64,000 nt of DNA, from assembly GCA_014138095.1 (NCBI GenBank), contig JACGXE010000005.1, positions 124,001 through 188,000 on the forward strand. Direction: 5' to 3'. The translations under genes were made by a program, and so were the position numbers. Source of the stretch: Ochrobactrum sp. RH2CCR150 (GTDB lineage: Bacteria; Pseudomonadota; Alphaproteobacteria; Rhizobiales; Rhizobiaceae). Shown piece after piece: positions 56,431 through 64,000 of this stretch; positions within the stretch are counted from its first letter, which is position 1, and each line of letters opens with the position of its first letter. The notes beneath the pieces were generated by a model. That model was not told the DNA's origin, ran no database searches, and was given only the letters and a program-made list of their open reading frames with translations.

Positions 56431-57876
56431 TCAACGCACCCAAAAAGCGCGTGTGAACAGGATATATACGGTCACAAGCTCCAGTCGTCCTGCCAGCATG
56501 AGGAAGGACAGGACCCAGAGAGCCGGGTCGTGGATGGTGGAAAAATTGCCAACCGGACCGATTGTTTCGCCGAGGCCGGGGCCGACATTGGAGAGCGCAG
56601 TCAGCGCGCCGGTGAAGGCCGACACGAAGTCGAGACCGAGTGACGCGAGAAGCACTGCGCCGATGACCAGCGATGAACAATAGAGGAAGAGATACAGGAG
56701 CACGTTCTGGGCGATTTCGCCTGAAATCTCCGATGAGCCATAGCGCATCTTGGTGACGGCATGCGGCACGATAAGGCGGGAAAGGCTTGCTTGTGTCAGG
56801 CTCCACAGGATGATGAGGCGGTTCATCTTGATACCGCCCGAGGTGGAGCCCGCGCAGCTTCCGAGAAACGAGGCGAGGAAGAAAATACCCAGGGCAGGCG
56901 GGCCCCAGAGCGAATAATCTTCCGTCGCATAGCCTGTGGTCGTGATGACAGACACGAAGTGGAACGAGGCCGAAATCAGCGCATCGCCAAAGGGTACATC
57001 CAGGCCAAGCCGCAAGACGACGGCAAGGATGAAGCTGAAGCCGATGACGATGGTGAAGAACAGTTTGACCTGCGGATCGGCCAGCGATTCCAGCCGCTTG
57101 GGCATGAAAGCCTTGATATAGAGCACGAAGGGCAGGGCCGAGAGAATCATGAACACGGTCGCGACGACCAGCAGCAGGCGGTTGCCGTGGTAGAAACCGA
57201 GCGAGTTGTCATGCGTGGAGAAGCCAGCAGTGGCCACGGTCGTCAGCCCGTGATTGATGGCGTCGAAAACGCTCATTCCAACCATGAAATAGCTGATGAT
57301 GCAGGCAGCCGTCAGGCTCAGATAGGCCAGAATGATGCCAAGCGCGATCTGGTTCATGCGGGGCAGGATCTTTTCCGACTTGTCGGAATTTTCCATGTGA
57401 AAAAGTGCAAGACCGCCAGCGCGCAGCGACGGCAGCATCAGAAGCGCCAAGCCGATGAAGCCGATGCCCCCGATCCAGCAGAGAAGGGAGCGCCAGAGCA
57501 GAATGCCGCGCTGCATATTGTCGAGGCCGGTCAGCGCGGTCGCGCCGGTGGATGTCACGCCGGACATCGCTTCGAAAAAGGCGGTGGCGTAGCTGATCGG
57601 CAGATGAGAGAAATAAAGCGGTATCGAGCCGAGGAAGCTCGCGGTCAGCCAGATGCAGACCGTGAGCAGAAAACCGAGGCGCGGCGTGAAGCGCGTTGAC
57701 GGGCTTTGTGTCGCGAAAAGGATCAGCGCGGAAAGCGCGCCGGTGGCTGCGGCCGAACGCACGAAGATCAGCCAGTCGTCACTGCCGTCGCGCAGGTCGA
57801 TTGCGGCAGGCAGGAGCATGGCGGCCGCCATGATGAGGCCGAAGCGCGCGCAGATATTGGCGACTGTCTTATAGAT
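56431..57876 (-). CDS. trkH: TrkH family potassium transporter, start codon unusual
   Basis: The membrane subunit of a Trk K+ uptake system with four P-loop repeats: GVTSTGATAL, TVATAGFS, ITTTGYATEDY and LSNVGPGLG. The first in-frame ATG (57831, 466 residues) falls inside the first helix. Upstream the frame stays open and encodes YKTVANICARFGLI, which fits the family N terminus, but no ATG, GTG or TTG precedes it. An ATC at 57876 with GGAG 9 bases upstream gives 481 residues, the usual length. The start given is therefore inferred. A TrkA partner is not nearby. Confidence 0.85.
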   Translation of the reverse strand: MYKTVANICARFGLIMAAAMLLPAAIDLRDGSDDWLIFVRSAAATGALSALILFATQSPSTRFTPRLGFLLTVCIWLTASFLGSIPLYFSHLPISYATAFFEAMSGVTSTGATALTGLDNMQRGILLWRSLLCWIGGIGFIGLALLMLPSLRAGGLALFHMENSDKSEKILPRMNQIALGIILAYLSLTAACIISYFMVGMSVFDAINHGLTTVATAGFSTHDNSLGFYHGNRLLLVVATVFMILSALPFVLYIKAFMPKRLESLADPQVKLFFTIVIGFSFILAVVLRLGLDVPFGDALISASFHFVSVITTTGYATEDYSLWGPPALGIFFLASFLGSCAGSTSGGIKMNRLIILWSLTQASLSRLIVPHAVTKMRYGSSEISGEIAQNVLLYLFLYCSSLVIGAVLLASLGLDFVSAFTGALTALSNVGPGLGETIGPVGNFSTIHDPALWVLSFLMLAGRLELVTVYILFTRAFWVR

Positions 57877-58167
57877 GGCGGTCGTCTCCGGCCGTTTGTG
57901 GGTCGATTTGCGGACAGTTGGGCGTTGTTTTTCCTGTCTGTTTAACGTGAGATCGACCCGGTCGCAATGCGGGGAGGCGCTTCCTATTACCTAAGTGTCA
58001 CAAGCTGTGGCTAAAGCGCAGCAAATGCCCGTCAAACCTTGCAAACAGAAGAGGGCAGACCTACCTTGGCCATAATATCAGGGCACAGATATGCCGGGTG
58101 CGAAAGCGATTCCGGTCAGTCATGCGCCCCTCGCTTTAAATCGATTTTAAGACCGGAGAGGAACCTC

Positions 58168-59142
58168 ATGTCTCAGCGTCATGCGCCCGTCATTGTCATT
58201 GGCTCAGGTCCTGCTGGTTATACCGCCGCGATTTACGCAGCGCGCGCCATGTTGAAGCCCATTGTCATTGCCGGTCTGCAGCAGGGTGGTCAGTTGATGA
58301 TCACCACCGACGTGGAAAATTATCCGGGCTATGCCGAACCTGTGCAAGGCCCATGGATGATGGAACAGATGGCCAAGCAGGCAGAACATGTCGGCGCGGA
58401 AATCGTTCATGACATCATCACCGAGGTTGACACCAAGGTGCGCCCGTTCCGCCTGACGGCAGATTCCGGCACGGTCTATACCTGTGACGCGCTGATCATC
58501 GCGACTGGCGCGCAGGCAAAATGGCTTGGCCTCGACAGCGAACAGACCTTCATGGGCGGCGGCGTTTCGGCTTGCGCTACCTGTGACGGCTTCTTCTATC
58601 GCGGCAAGGATGTGGTTGTGGTCGGCGGTGGCAACACGGCTGTCGAAGAAGCGCTTTACCTGTCGCACATCGCCAAGAGCGTGACCGTGGTCCATCGCCG
58701 CGAGGGTTTCCGCGCGGAAAAGATCATGCAGGATCGTCTCCTGTCGCGGGCCAATGTCAGCGTGGTCTGGAACAGCGTGATCGATGAAATTCTCGGCACT
58801 GAGGCCAAGCCGCCGATGGGCGCGACCGTTACCGGTGTGCGCCTGAAGAATGTCGTGACGGGTCAGACCACGGAAGTCGATACGCATGGCGTCTTTGTCG
58901 CCATCGGTCATGCGCCTGCCGTGTCGCTGTTCGAAGGCAAACTGAAGCAGAAGCCGAACGGTTATCTGTGGACCGCGCCCGATTCCACCGCCACTGATGT
59001 TCCGGGCATTTATGCCGCTGGCGACGTCACCGACGATATCTACCGGCAGGCCGTGACCGCCGCCGGTATGGGCTGCATGGCAGCGCTCGAAGCCGAGCGC
59101 TGGCTGGCCGCACAGGAACCGCTGCACGAAGCAGCGGAGTAA
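58168..59142 (+). CDS. trxB: Thioredoxin-disulfide reductase
   Basis: A 324-residue FAD/NADPH flavoprotein that reduces thioredoxin. FAD motif GSGPAGYTAAIYAAR near residues 12-26, redox motif CATCDG near 139-144, NADPH motif GGGNTAVEEA near 157-166 and the FAD-binding GIYAAGDVTDD near 284. ATG 58168 follows GAGAGGAA. The LysR gene vtlR/lsrB follows 13 bases after the stop. Confidence 0.97.
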   Translation: MSQRHAPVIVIGSGPAGYTAAIYAARAMLKPIVIAGLQQGGQLMITTDVENYPGYAEPVQGPWMMEQMAKQAEHVGAEIVHDIITEVDTKVRPFRLTADSGTVYTCDALIIATGAQAKWLGLDSEQTFMGGGVSACATCDGFFYRGKDVVVVGGGNTAVEEALYLSHIAKSVTVVHRREGFRAEKIMQDRLLSRANVSVVWNSVIDEILGTEAKPPMGATVTGVRLKNVVTGQTTEVDTHGVFVAIGHAPAVSLFEGKLKQKPNGYLWTAPDSTATDVPGIYAAGDVTDDIYRQAVTAAGMGCMAALEAERWLAAQEPLHEAAE

Positions 59143-59155
59143 CGAGGGGGAAATC

Positions 59156-60061
59156 GTGGTCGCACCGCTCGACTGGGATAAACTGCGCATTTTTCATGCT
59201 GCGGCGGAAGCAGGGTCGTTCACCCATGCCGCGCAGACATTGCATTTGTCGCAATCGGCTATTTCGCGTCAGGTCAGTGCGCTGGAACAGGATGTCGGCG
59301 TGCCGCTGTTCCACCGCCACGCGCGCGGGCTGATTTTGACCGAACAGGGCGAAACACTTTATCGCACGGCGCATGACGTGTTGATGAAGCTGGAAAATGT
59401 TCGCTCCAAACTGGCCGAGAGCAAGGAAAAGCCGACGGGACGCCTGCGCGTTACCACGACGGTGGGCCTTGGCTCCGGCTGGCTGATCGAACGCATTCAG
59501 GAATTCGTCGAGCTTTATCCGGATATCCACCTTCAGTTGATCCTCGATAATGAGGAGCTGGATCTGACTATGCGTCACGCGGACTGCGCCTTGCGTCTGC
59601 GCCAGCCGCAGCAGCCGGACCTGATCCAGCGCCGCCTGTTCACGGTGCATATGCATCTTTACGCATCGGCGGGCTATGTCTCGAAATATGGCAAGCTGAA
59701 TTCGATCGACGAACTCGACCAGCACCGCATCGTGACGTTCGGCGAGCCGGCACCAAGCTATCTGACCGGCTTGAACTGGCTGGAAGTTGCAGGCCGTGCC
59801 GATGGCAGTACGCGCATCCCGGCCTTGCAGGTCAACAATCTTCTGTCGGTGCGCCGCGCCGTGCAGCGGGGTGTCGGCATCGCCGTGCTCCCGGATTATA
59901 TGGCCGACAAGGAATCCGGTCTGGTACAGCTTGTGCCGGAGCTGGAGGAAATCCCGTCCTTCGATACTTTCTTCTGCTATCCCGAAGCATTGAAGAATTC
60001 CGCCAAGCTGCATGCATTCCGAGACTTCCTGTTCTCCAAGGCGCGCAACTGGACCTATTGA
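59156..60061 (+). CDS. vtlR: LysR regulator VtlR/LsrB
   Basis: A 301-residue LysR regulator. The helix-turn-helix is AGSFTHAAQTLHLSQSAISRQ split near residues 19-39, followed by the effector domain. The sequence and the place right after trxB match Brucella VtlR and Sinorhizobium LsrB. VtlR is required for Brucella virulence and activates an AbcR sRNA and small-protein genes; LsrB links redox state to envelope functions. The GTG start follows GAGGGGG. Confidence 0.92.
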   Translation: MVAPLDWDKLRIFHAAAEAGSFTHAAQTLHLSQSAISRQVSALEQDVGVPLFHRHARGLILTEQGETLYRTAHDVLMKLENVRSKLAESKEKPTGRLRVTTTVGLGSGWLIERIQEFVELYPDIHLQLILDNEELDLTMRHADCALRLRQPQQPDLIQRRLFTVHMHLYASAGYVSKYGKLNSIDELDQHRIVTFGEPAPSYLTGLNWLEVAGRADGSTRIPALQVNNLLSVRRAVQRGVGIAVLPDYMADKESGLVQLVPELEEIPSFDTFFCYPEALKNSAKLHAFRDFLFSKARNWTY

Positions 60062-60080
60062 TTCCATCTATGTGAATGTA

Positions 60081-60117
60081 AAAGGCCGCGTTGGAAAACC
60101 CAACGCGGCCTTTTGTT
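60081..60117 (+). terminator. Terminator of trxB-vtlR
   Basis: AAAGGCCGCGTTGG (60081-60094) pairs perfectly with the 14 bases from 60099, around AAAA, followed by TTTTGTTTTT. It begins 20 bases after the vtlR stop. Confidence 0.92.
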
Positions 60118-60175
60118 TTTGGTGTGTCTGGGCGAGGTGCTTGCCAGACATTAAGGCAGGGCTGTCGCCTGCGCC

Positions 60176-60303
60176 CCCTCATCCTGAGGAGCCGCCGAAG
60201 GCGGCGTCTCGAAGGGCGAGGGAGCCTATTTGAACCCTCGCCCTTCGATCCTTCGACGCGCTCAGGATGATGCTTCGCTGCGCTCCGCACCTCAGGGTGA
60301 GGG
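60176..60303. repeat. Dispersed palindromic repeat, copy 3
   Basis: CCCTCATCCTGAGGAG at the left, GGCGAGGG/CCCTCGCC inner arms and CGCTCAGGATGATG at 60259, then a second inverted end CCTCAGGGTGAGGG at 60290-60303. It shares the core of the copies at 1-75 and 35615-35724. It lies between vtlR and the sugar-binding protein gene. Confidence 0.78.
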
Positions 60304-60342
60304 CGTAGCAGACCGGTTCATGGGATAACCCCGCTGTCGCTG

Positions 60343-61611
60343 TTACTTGCGCGGCAGGAGACGCTGCACGTCCTTGGCGGTGTCGGCGAGGACGTCTTCG
60401 GGGGTGGCGGACTGTTCGACCAGACGGGAGAGACCGTCGACGATGGTCTGCGTAACCTTCACGCCGTTGGAGCCGGGGAAGGCATACCAAGGCACCATGA
60501 TCGACATCTGGCTGAGACCGGCCTTGAAGAGCGGGTTTTCTTCGTAGAACTTGCCGAGATATTCATCCGACTTGGCGGCCAGATCGTTGTTCGGCACGTA
60601 GCCGGTGCCCGGAACCACAACCGAAGCGCCGTAAGGGCCAGCGGCGAACTTGGCGAATTTCCAGGCGGCATCGACCTTCGACTGGTCTTCGGTGAGGATC
60701 ACGACCGCATTGCCGCCGGTTGGCAGACGACCCTTTTCCGGGTTGATGAGCGGGATCTTTGCGGTGCGCATATCAAACTTGTCGCCGACATTCTTGATCG
60801 TGTTGCGCAATGCGCCCGTGGTCTGGAAGGCAAAGCCTACCTTGCCAGCTGCAAAGGCCTGTTCGCCCGCAGCCTTGGTCAGAACCGGCAAGCCGCCTTC
60901 CTTGACCATGCGGTCAACGAGCTTCAGCGCGGCAAGGCCTTCCGGTCCGTCGAAGGCGACCTTCTTTTCATCTTCAGTCAGCATGGTGCCGCCCGCGCCG
61001 AACAGAAGTGCGGAGAACATCCAGTCGTCGCCCTGCCAGCGGAAGTCGATGCCTTCATTGCCGTTGCCGAGCGCCTTGATCTTGCCGCCGAGCGCGATCA
61101 CTTCGTCCCAGGTCGTGGGCGGCGTGTCGGGGTTGCCACCGGCTGCGCGCACGAGGTCGGCATTATAGTACATGATCGGGTTGGAGGTTGCGAAAGCAAG
61201 ACCAACCTGACGGTCGCCGACGCGGGCAAGACTGAGGATATGATCGGAGAAGCCCTGCGCTTCCATATCCTTTTCTTTTTCGACGAGCGGCCTCATGTCG
61301 ACGCCGATATTGCGTTCGGCAAGAACGCGCAGACGGTTGAGGCCGGTGAAGGTGATATCCGGCATTTCCGACGTGCCAGCCTGACGCATGATCGTCTGGA
61401 TGCCTTCCTCATAGGTGGCGGAAGGGCTGACGAAGTTGATCTTGATGTCTGGATTTTCTTCCATGAACTTCTTGGAGATGTCGGCCATGACATCTTTGAA
61501 GAAGCCGGGCATTGGATAATGCACGTTGAGCGTGGTGTCGGCAAAGGCTGGCGAGCCGAGGCCGATGGTCAGGGTAGCGAGGGCACCAAGTGCACTTGCA
61601 AGGCGTTTCAT
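60343..61611 (-). CDS. Extracellular sugar-binding protein (CUT1 ABC transporter)
   Basis: A 422-residue periplasmic solute-binding protein with a Sec signal peptide (cleavage after AFA near 24). The mature protein has the family 1 extracellular binding fold. Similarity in operon order is to UgpB-type and oligosaccharide systems; the substrate cannot be told from sequence. ATG 61611 has AGGAG upstream. Last gene of the ATPase-permease-permease-binding protein operon. Confidence 0.9.
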   Translation of the reverse strand: MKRLASALGALATLTIGLGSPAFADTTLNVHYPMPGFFKDVMADISKKFMEENPDIKINFVSPSATYEEGIQTIMRQAGTSEMPDITFTGLNRLRVLAERNIGVDMRPLVEKEKDMEAQGFSDHILSLARVGDRQVGLAFATSNPIMYYNADLVRAAGGNPDTPPTTWDEVIALGGKIKALGNGNEGIDFRWQGDDWMFSALLFGAGGTMLTEDEKKVAFDGPEGLAALKLVDRMVKEGGLPVLTKAAGEQAFAAGKVGFAFQTTGALRNTIKNVGDKFDMRTAKIPLINPEKGRLPTGGNAVVILTEDQSKVDAAWKFAKFAAGPYGASVVVPGTGYVPNNDLAAKSDEYLGKFYEENPLFKAGLSQMSIMVPWYAFPGSNGVKVTQTIVDGLSRLVEQSATPEDVLADTAKDVQRLLPRK

Positions 61612-61645
61612 GATCAACTCCTGTGAGTGGGATAGGCGAAAGAGG

Positions 61646-62467
61646 TCAGCCTTTGAGGCCGGTAAGGGTGATGCCCTCGATGAAGCGGCGCTGGGCGGCA
61701 AGGAATGCCAGCAGCAGGGGCAAGGTGATGATGAGCGTCGCGGCCATCAGTGCGCCGTAGTCGTCACCGGCTTCGGCAGCGCGGAAATAGAGCAGACCGA
61801 GCGGCGGCGTGGCGCGTTCCATCCCGTTGACGACGATCAGCGGCCAGAACAGGTCGTTCCAGTGTGCAACGACGGAAAAGATGGAAAAGGCGGTGATAGC
61901 GGGCCAGGCATTCGGCACGATCACACGCATGACGATGCCTGCTTCCGACATGCCGTCGAGGCGGGCGGCGCTGATAAGATCGTCGGGCATGGCGCGGAAG
62001 AATTGCAGGAACAGGAATATGCCGAACACCGAGATGAAGAACGGTGCGCTCAGTGCAAAATAGCTGTTCAGCACGCCCATCTGATTGAAGCCGACATAGA
62101 AGGGCAGCGCGGTGGCGTGGATCGGAACCAGCAGCCCCAGCATGACGAGAACCATCATGGCGCGCTGGCCGCGAAAGTTGAGTTTCGCCATGGCATAGGC
62201 GCATGGAATGGCGATCACCACCTGCACCACCAGCACCAGCCCACAGACGATGACACCGTTGAACAGCAGCAGCCCCATAGGCACGCGGGTGAGGGCTTTT
62301 GTGACATTGTCCCAGAGCGCCCAGTTATGCGGGATCAGCGACAGCGACGACGAGAAAATGTCCTGCTGCGACTTGGCTGCGGTGGACAGCATGAAGATGT
62401 AGGGCGCCAGAAAAAGCAGCGCGCCAAACGAGAGAAGACCGAGGCGAAACGAACGGGCAAGTGACAT
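61646..62467 (-). CDS. Carbohydrate ABC transporter permease, MalG type
   Basis: A 273-residue inner-membrane permease with six helices. The EAA loop is at FFRAMPDDLISAARLDGMSE split near residues 158-177, which contacts the ATPase. It pairs with the upstream MalF-type permease. ATG 62467 follows GAGGGGA and lies 11 bases after that gene. Confidence 0.93.
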   Translation of the reverse strand: MSLARSFRLGLLSFGALLFLAPYIFMLSTAAKSQQDIFSSSLSLIPHNWALWDNVTKALTRVPMGLLLFNGVIVCGLVLVVQVVIAIPCAYAMAKLNFRGQRAMMVLVMLGLLVPIHATALPFYVGFNQMGVLNSYFALSAPFFISVFGIFLFLQFFRAMPDDLISAARLDGMSEAGIVMRVIVPNAWPAITAFSIFSVVAHWNDLFWPLIVVNGMERATPPLGLLYFRAAEAGDDYGALMAATLIITLPLLLAFLAAQRRFIEGITLTGLKG

Positions 62468-62478
62468 GGAAGGTCCCC

Positions 62479-63411
62479 TCAATAATGCGTGCGGCGGTCC
62501 AGCACACGGAACTGGAGCAGCATCAGAACGATCAGCACAGCGAGGAAAATCACGGTCATGGCCGAGGCGTAACCGACGCGGAGGAAGACAAAACCTTCCT
62601 GATAGATGCTCCAGAGCAGAACTTCAGTGGCCTTGTTCGGGCCGCCTTCGGTGAGCGTCTTCACGGTTTCGAAAACCTTGACCGCATTGATGATGCTGAT
62701 GGTCGTGACAAACAGCGTCGTCGGTCCGAGCAAGGGCCAGGTGACAAGACGAAAGCGCTCCCAGCTGCTTTTCACGCCATCCACTTCGGCGGCGGAATAA
62801 AGCTCGCGCGGAATGGCGGTGAGGCCCGCCAGAAACAGCACCATGTTGAAGCCGACGCTTTGCCAGACGCCGATCAGCGCAAGGCTGATCAAAGCCGTGT
62901 CGCTGGAGCCAAGCCAGTTGGGGCCAGTAATACCGATCATGCCGAGCAGCGCATTGACGGGGCCAAGCGTGGGATGAAGCAGATATTGCCAGACAGTCGC
63001 CATGGCAACGAGCAGCGAGGCAACCGGCAGAAAATAGACGGTGCGGAAGAATGACTTTCCGCGTACTTCGCCTTCAATGAGGATCGCAACGCCAAGGCCG
63101 AGAAACACCGAAGCCGGTGCGACAATGGCCGTATAGATCGCCGTGTTCTTCAAGGAGATGAGAAAGGTGCGGTCGCTGAACAGCTCGACATAATTGTCGA
63201 GGCCGATGAATTCGAAACCGGCATAGCCAAGCTCGAAATTGGTAAAGCTCCAGAAGACAACAGCCGCGGTCGGCAACAGGATCAGGAGCACTGTCAGGAG
63301 AATGGCTGGCGAGGCGAGTTTCCAGGCCAGTCGCTCCTCGCGCCGCCGCGCGTTTTCGGCGGCAGTGCGGGCGCTGACTGCGCCGGGCCGGGCAAGGGCG
63401 ATGTCAGACAT
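62479..63411 (-). CDS. Sugar ABC transporter permease, MalF type
   Basis: A 310-residue permease with a cytoplasmic N terminus of about 30 residues and six helices. The EAA loop reads LTAIPRELYSAAEVDGVKS near 190-208. Its ATG overlaps the stop of the ATPase gene by 8 bases, so translation is coupled. Confidence 0.93.
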   Translation of the reverse strand: MSDIALARPGAVSARTAAENARRREERLAWKLASPAILLTVLLILLPTAAVVFWSFTNFELGYAGFEFIGLDNYVELFSDRTFLISLKNTAIYTAIVAPASVFLGLGVAILIEGEVRGKSFFRTVYFLPVASLLVAMATVWQYLLHPTLGPVNALLGMIGITGPNWLGSSDTALISLALIGVWQSVGFNMVLFLAGLTAIPRELYSAAEVDGVKSSWERFRLVTWPLLGPTTLFVTTISIINAVKVFETVKTLTEGGPNKATEVLLWSIYQEGFVFLRVGYASAMTVIFLAVLIVLMLLQFRVLDRRTHY

Positions 63412-64000
63412 GGGCCACTGCCTTTTCCGCCGGAGCGATAGTCACCACATTCCCGGCGGGCTGGCGCAGGCGCGCGCCGTCATCGCCGAATAGATAGGCG
63501 TTATCTGCATCGAAATGCAGGCCAACCGGCAATCCGGGCGCGATATGGTCGGCTTTGACGGGGTCCAGCTTGACAATCAGTTCCTGCGCCGAGCCCGGTG
63601 CTTTTACATAGACCAGCACCTCGGAGCCGAGAAATTCGATGCGCGACACTGTCCCGGTGATGCCGGTCTTGTCATGCGGCAGAAGGCGGAAATGTTCCGG
63701 ACGGATGCCGACGCGGATCGTCGTGCCCGCATAGGCGGCAACATTCTGCAGGATCGGACGGCCCGCGAAATGGACGCTGCCCTGATCGCTGACCAAAGCG
63801 TCCAGAATGTTGATGCGCGGGGTGCCGATGAACTGGGCCACTTCGATATGGCGCGGATCGTTATAGATCGCGGTCGGCGTATCGATTTGCAGCAGCTTGC
63901 CGCCCATCATGACGGCCACGCGGTCGGCCATGCTGAGCGCTTCAGCCTGATCGTGCGTTACATAGATCGTCGGAACACCGGCGCGGCGATGCAGATCGAC
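63404..64000 (-). CDS. Sugar ABC transporter ATPase, UgpC/MalK type (partial, 5' end beyond window)
   Basis: Only the C-terminal 198 residues are present; the gene runs off the right edge. The visible start includes the H-loop YVTHDQAEALSMADRVAVM, followed by the MalK-type regulatory OB-fold domain with VGIRPEHFRL. Walker A and the signature motif must lie beyond 64000. First gene of the CUT1 operon: ATPase, two permeases, binding protein. Confidence 0.93.
   Translation of the reverse strand, partial: VDLHRRAGVPTIYVTHDQAEALSMADRVAVMMGGKLLQIDTPTAIYNDPRHIEVAQFIGTPRINILDALVSDQGSVHFAGRPILQNVAAYAGTTIRVGIRPEHFRLLPHDKTGITGTVSRIEFLGSEVLVYVKAPGSAQELIVKLDPVKADHIAPGLPVGLHFDADNAYLFGDDGARLRQPAGNVVTIAPAEKAVAHV

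Overview
The window looks like a chromosomal core segment of an alphaproteobacterium of the order Hyphomicrobiales, most likely Brucella in the broad sense (Brucella/Ochrobactrum). The evidence is a BA14K-family protein, a trxB-vtlR/lsrB pair, a greA-linked LPS core glycosyltransferase resembling wadC/lpsB, a petP/petR-like regulator pair, an LpxO-like lipid A hydroxylase, and dispersed palindromic repeats of the types known from Brucella and Rhizobium. Coding density is high, base composition is GC-rich, and genes are packed in short operons with overlapping start and stop codons. I found no rRNA, tRNA, CRISPR array, prophage or insertion sequence.

Layout. 1-4.9 kb: minus-strand operon of a MoxR ATPase, a DUF58 protein and a BatA/DUF4159 membrane protein. 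5-8.5 kb: DUF1285 protein, Nudix CoA pyrophosphatase, CCA-adding enzyme and LpxO-like hydroxylase. 8.5-9.6 kb: a YjhX (TopAI)-like toxin with a GNAT partner, behind a promoter, a short upstream ORF and a folded leader. 9.6-16.8 kb: hemF, a secreted purine nucleoside 'permease', trmL and two ABC exporters. 17-20.7 kb: petABC (cytochrome bc1) and apt. 20.7-24.5 kb: two MaoC hydratases, ychF, pth and rplY. 24.8-28.7 kb: HerA-like ATPase, chrA and prs. 29-33.7 kb: a lipoprotein, an M24 protein, pgeF, midA-like and lgt. 33.9-41.4 kb: ubiK, YbjN, CsaA-like protein, a MarR/response regulator/histidine kinase operon, ilvE and an MBL hydrolase. 41.4-47.7 kb: BA14K protein, cold shock protein, a lytic transglycosylase, a Kazal-like lipoprotein and a LysR-controlled cupin/aldo-keto reductase/SDR operon. 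47.8-52.9 kb: uvrB with long extensions, YciA-like thioesterase, extensin-like lipoprotein and DUF486 protein. 52.9-60.1 kb: DMT exporter, greA with an attenuator-like leader, LPS glycosyltransferase, Lrp regulator, trkH, trxB and vtlR. 60.3-64 kb: a CUT1-type sugar ABC transporter whose ATPase gene runs off the right edge.

Most genes are housekeeping or envelope functions. The most interesting signals are regulatory. Upstream of the YjhX/GNAT pair lie a consensus-like promoter, an 8-codon ORF with a strong ribosome binding site and a nested hairpin; this recalls the antibiotic-sensing leader of the E. coli topAI operon. The greA leader contains an intrinsic terminator that ends no upstream gene. 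The trkH reading frame lacks a standard start codon where the family N terminus should begin. A perfect inverted repeat sits just upstream of the MarR gene. Several dispersed repeats have entered the 3' ends of genes and supply coding sequence or a stop codon.
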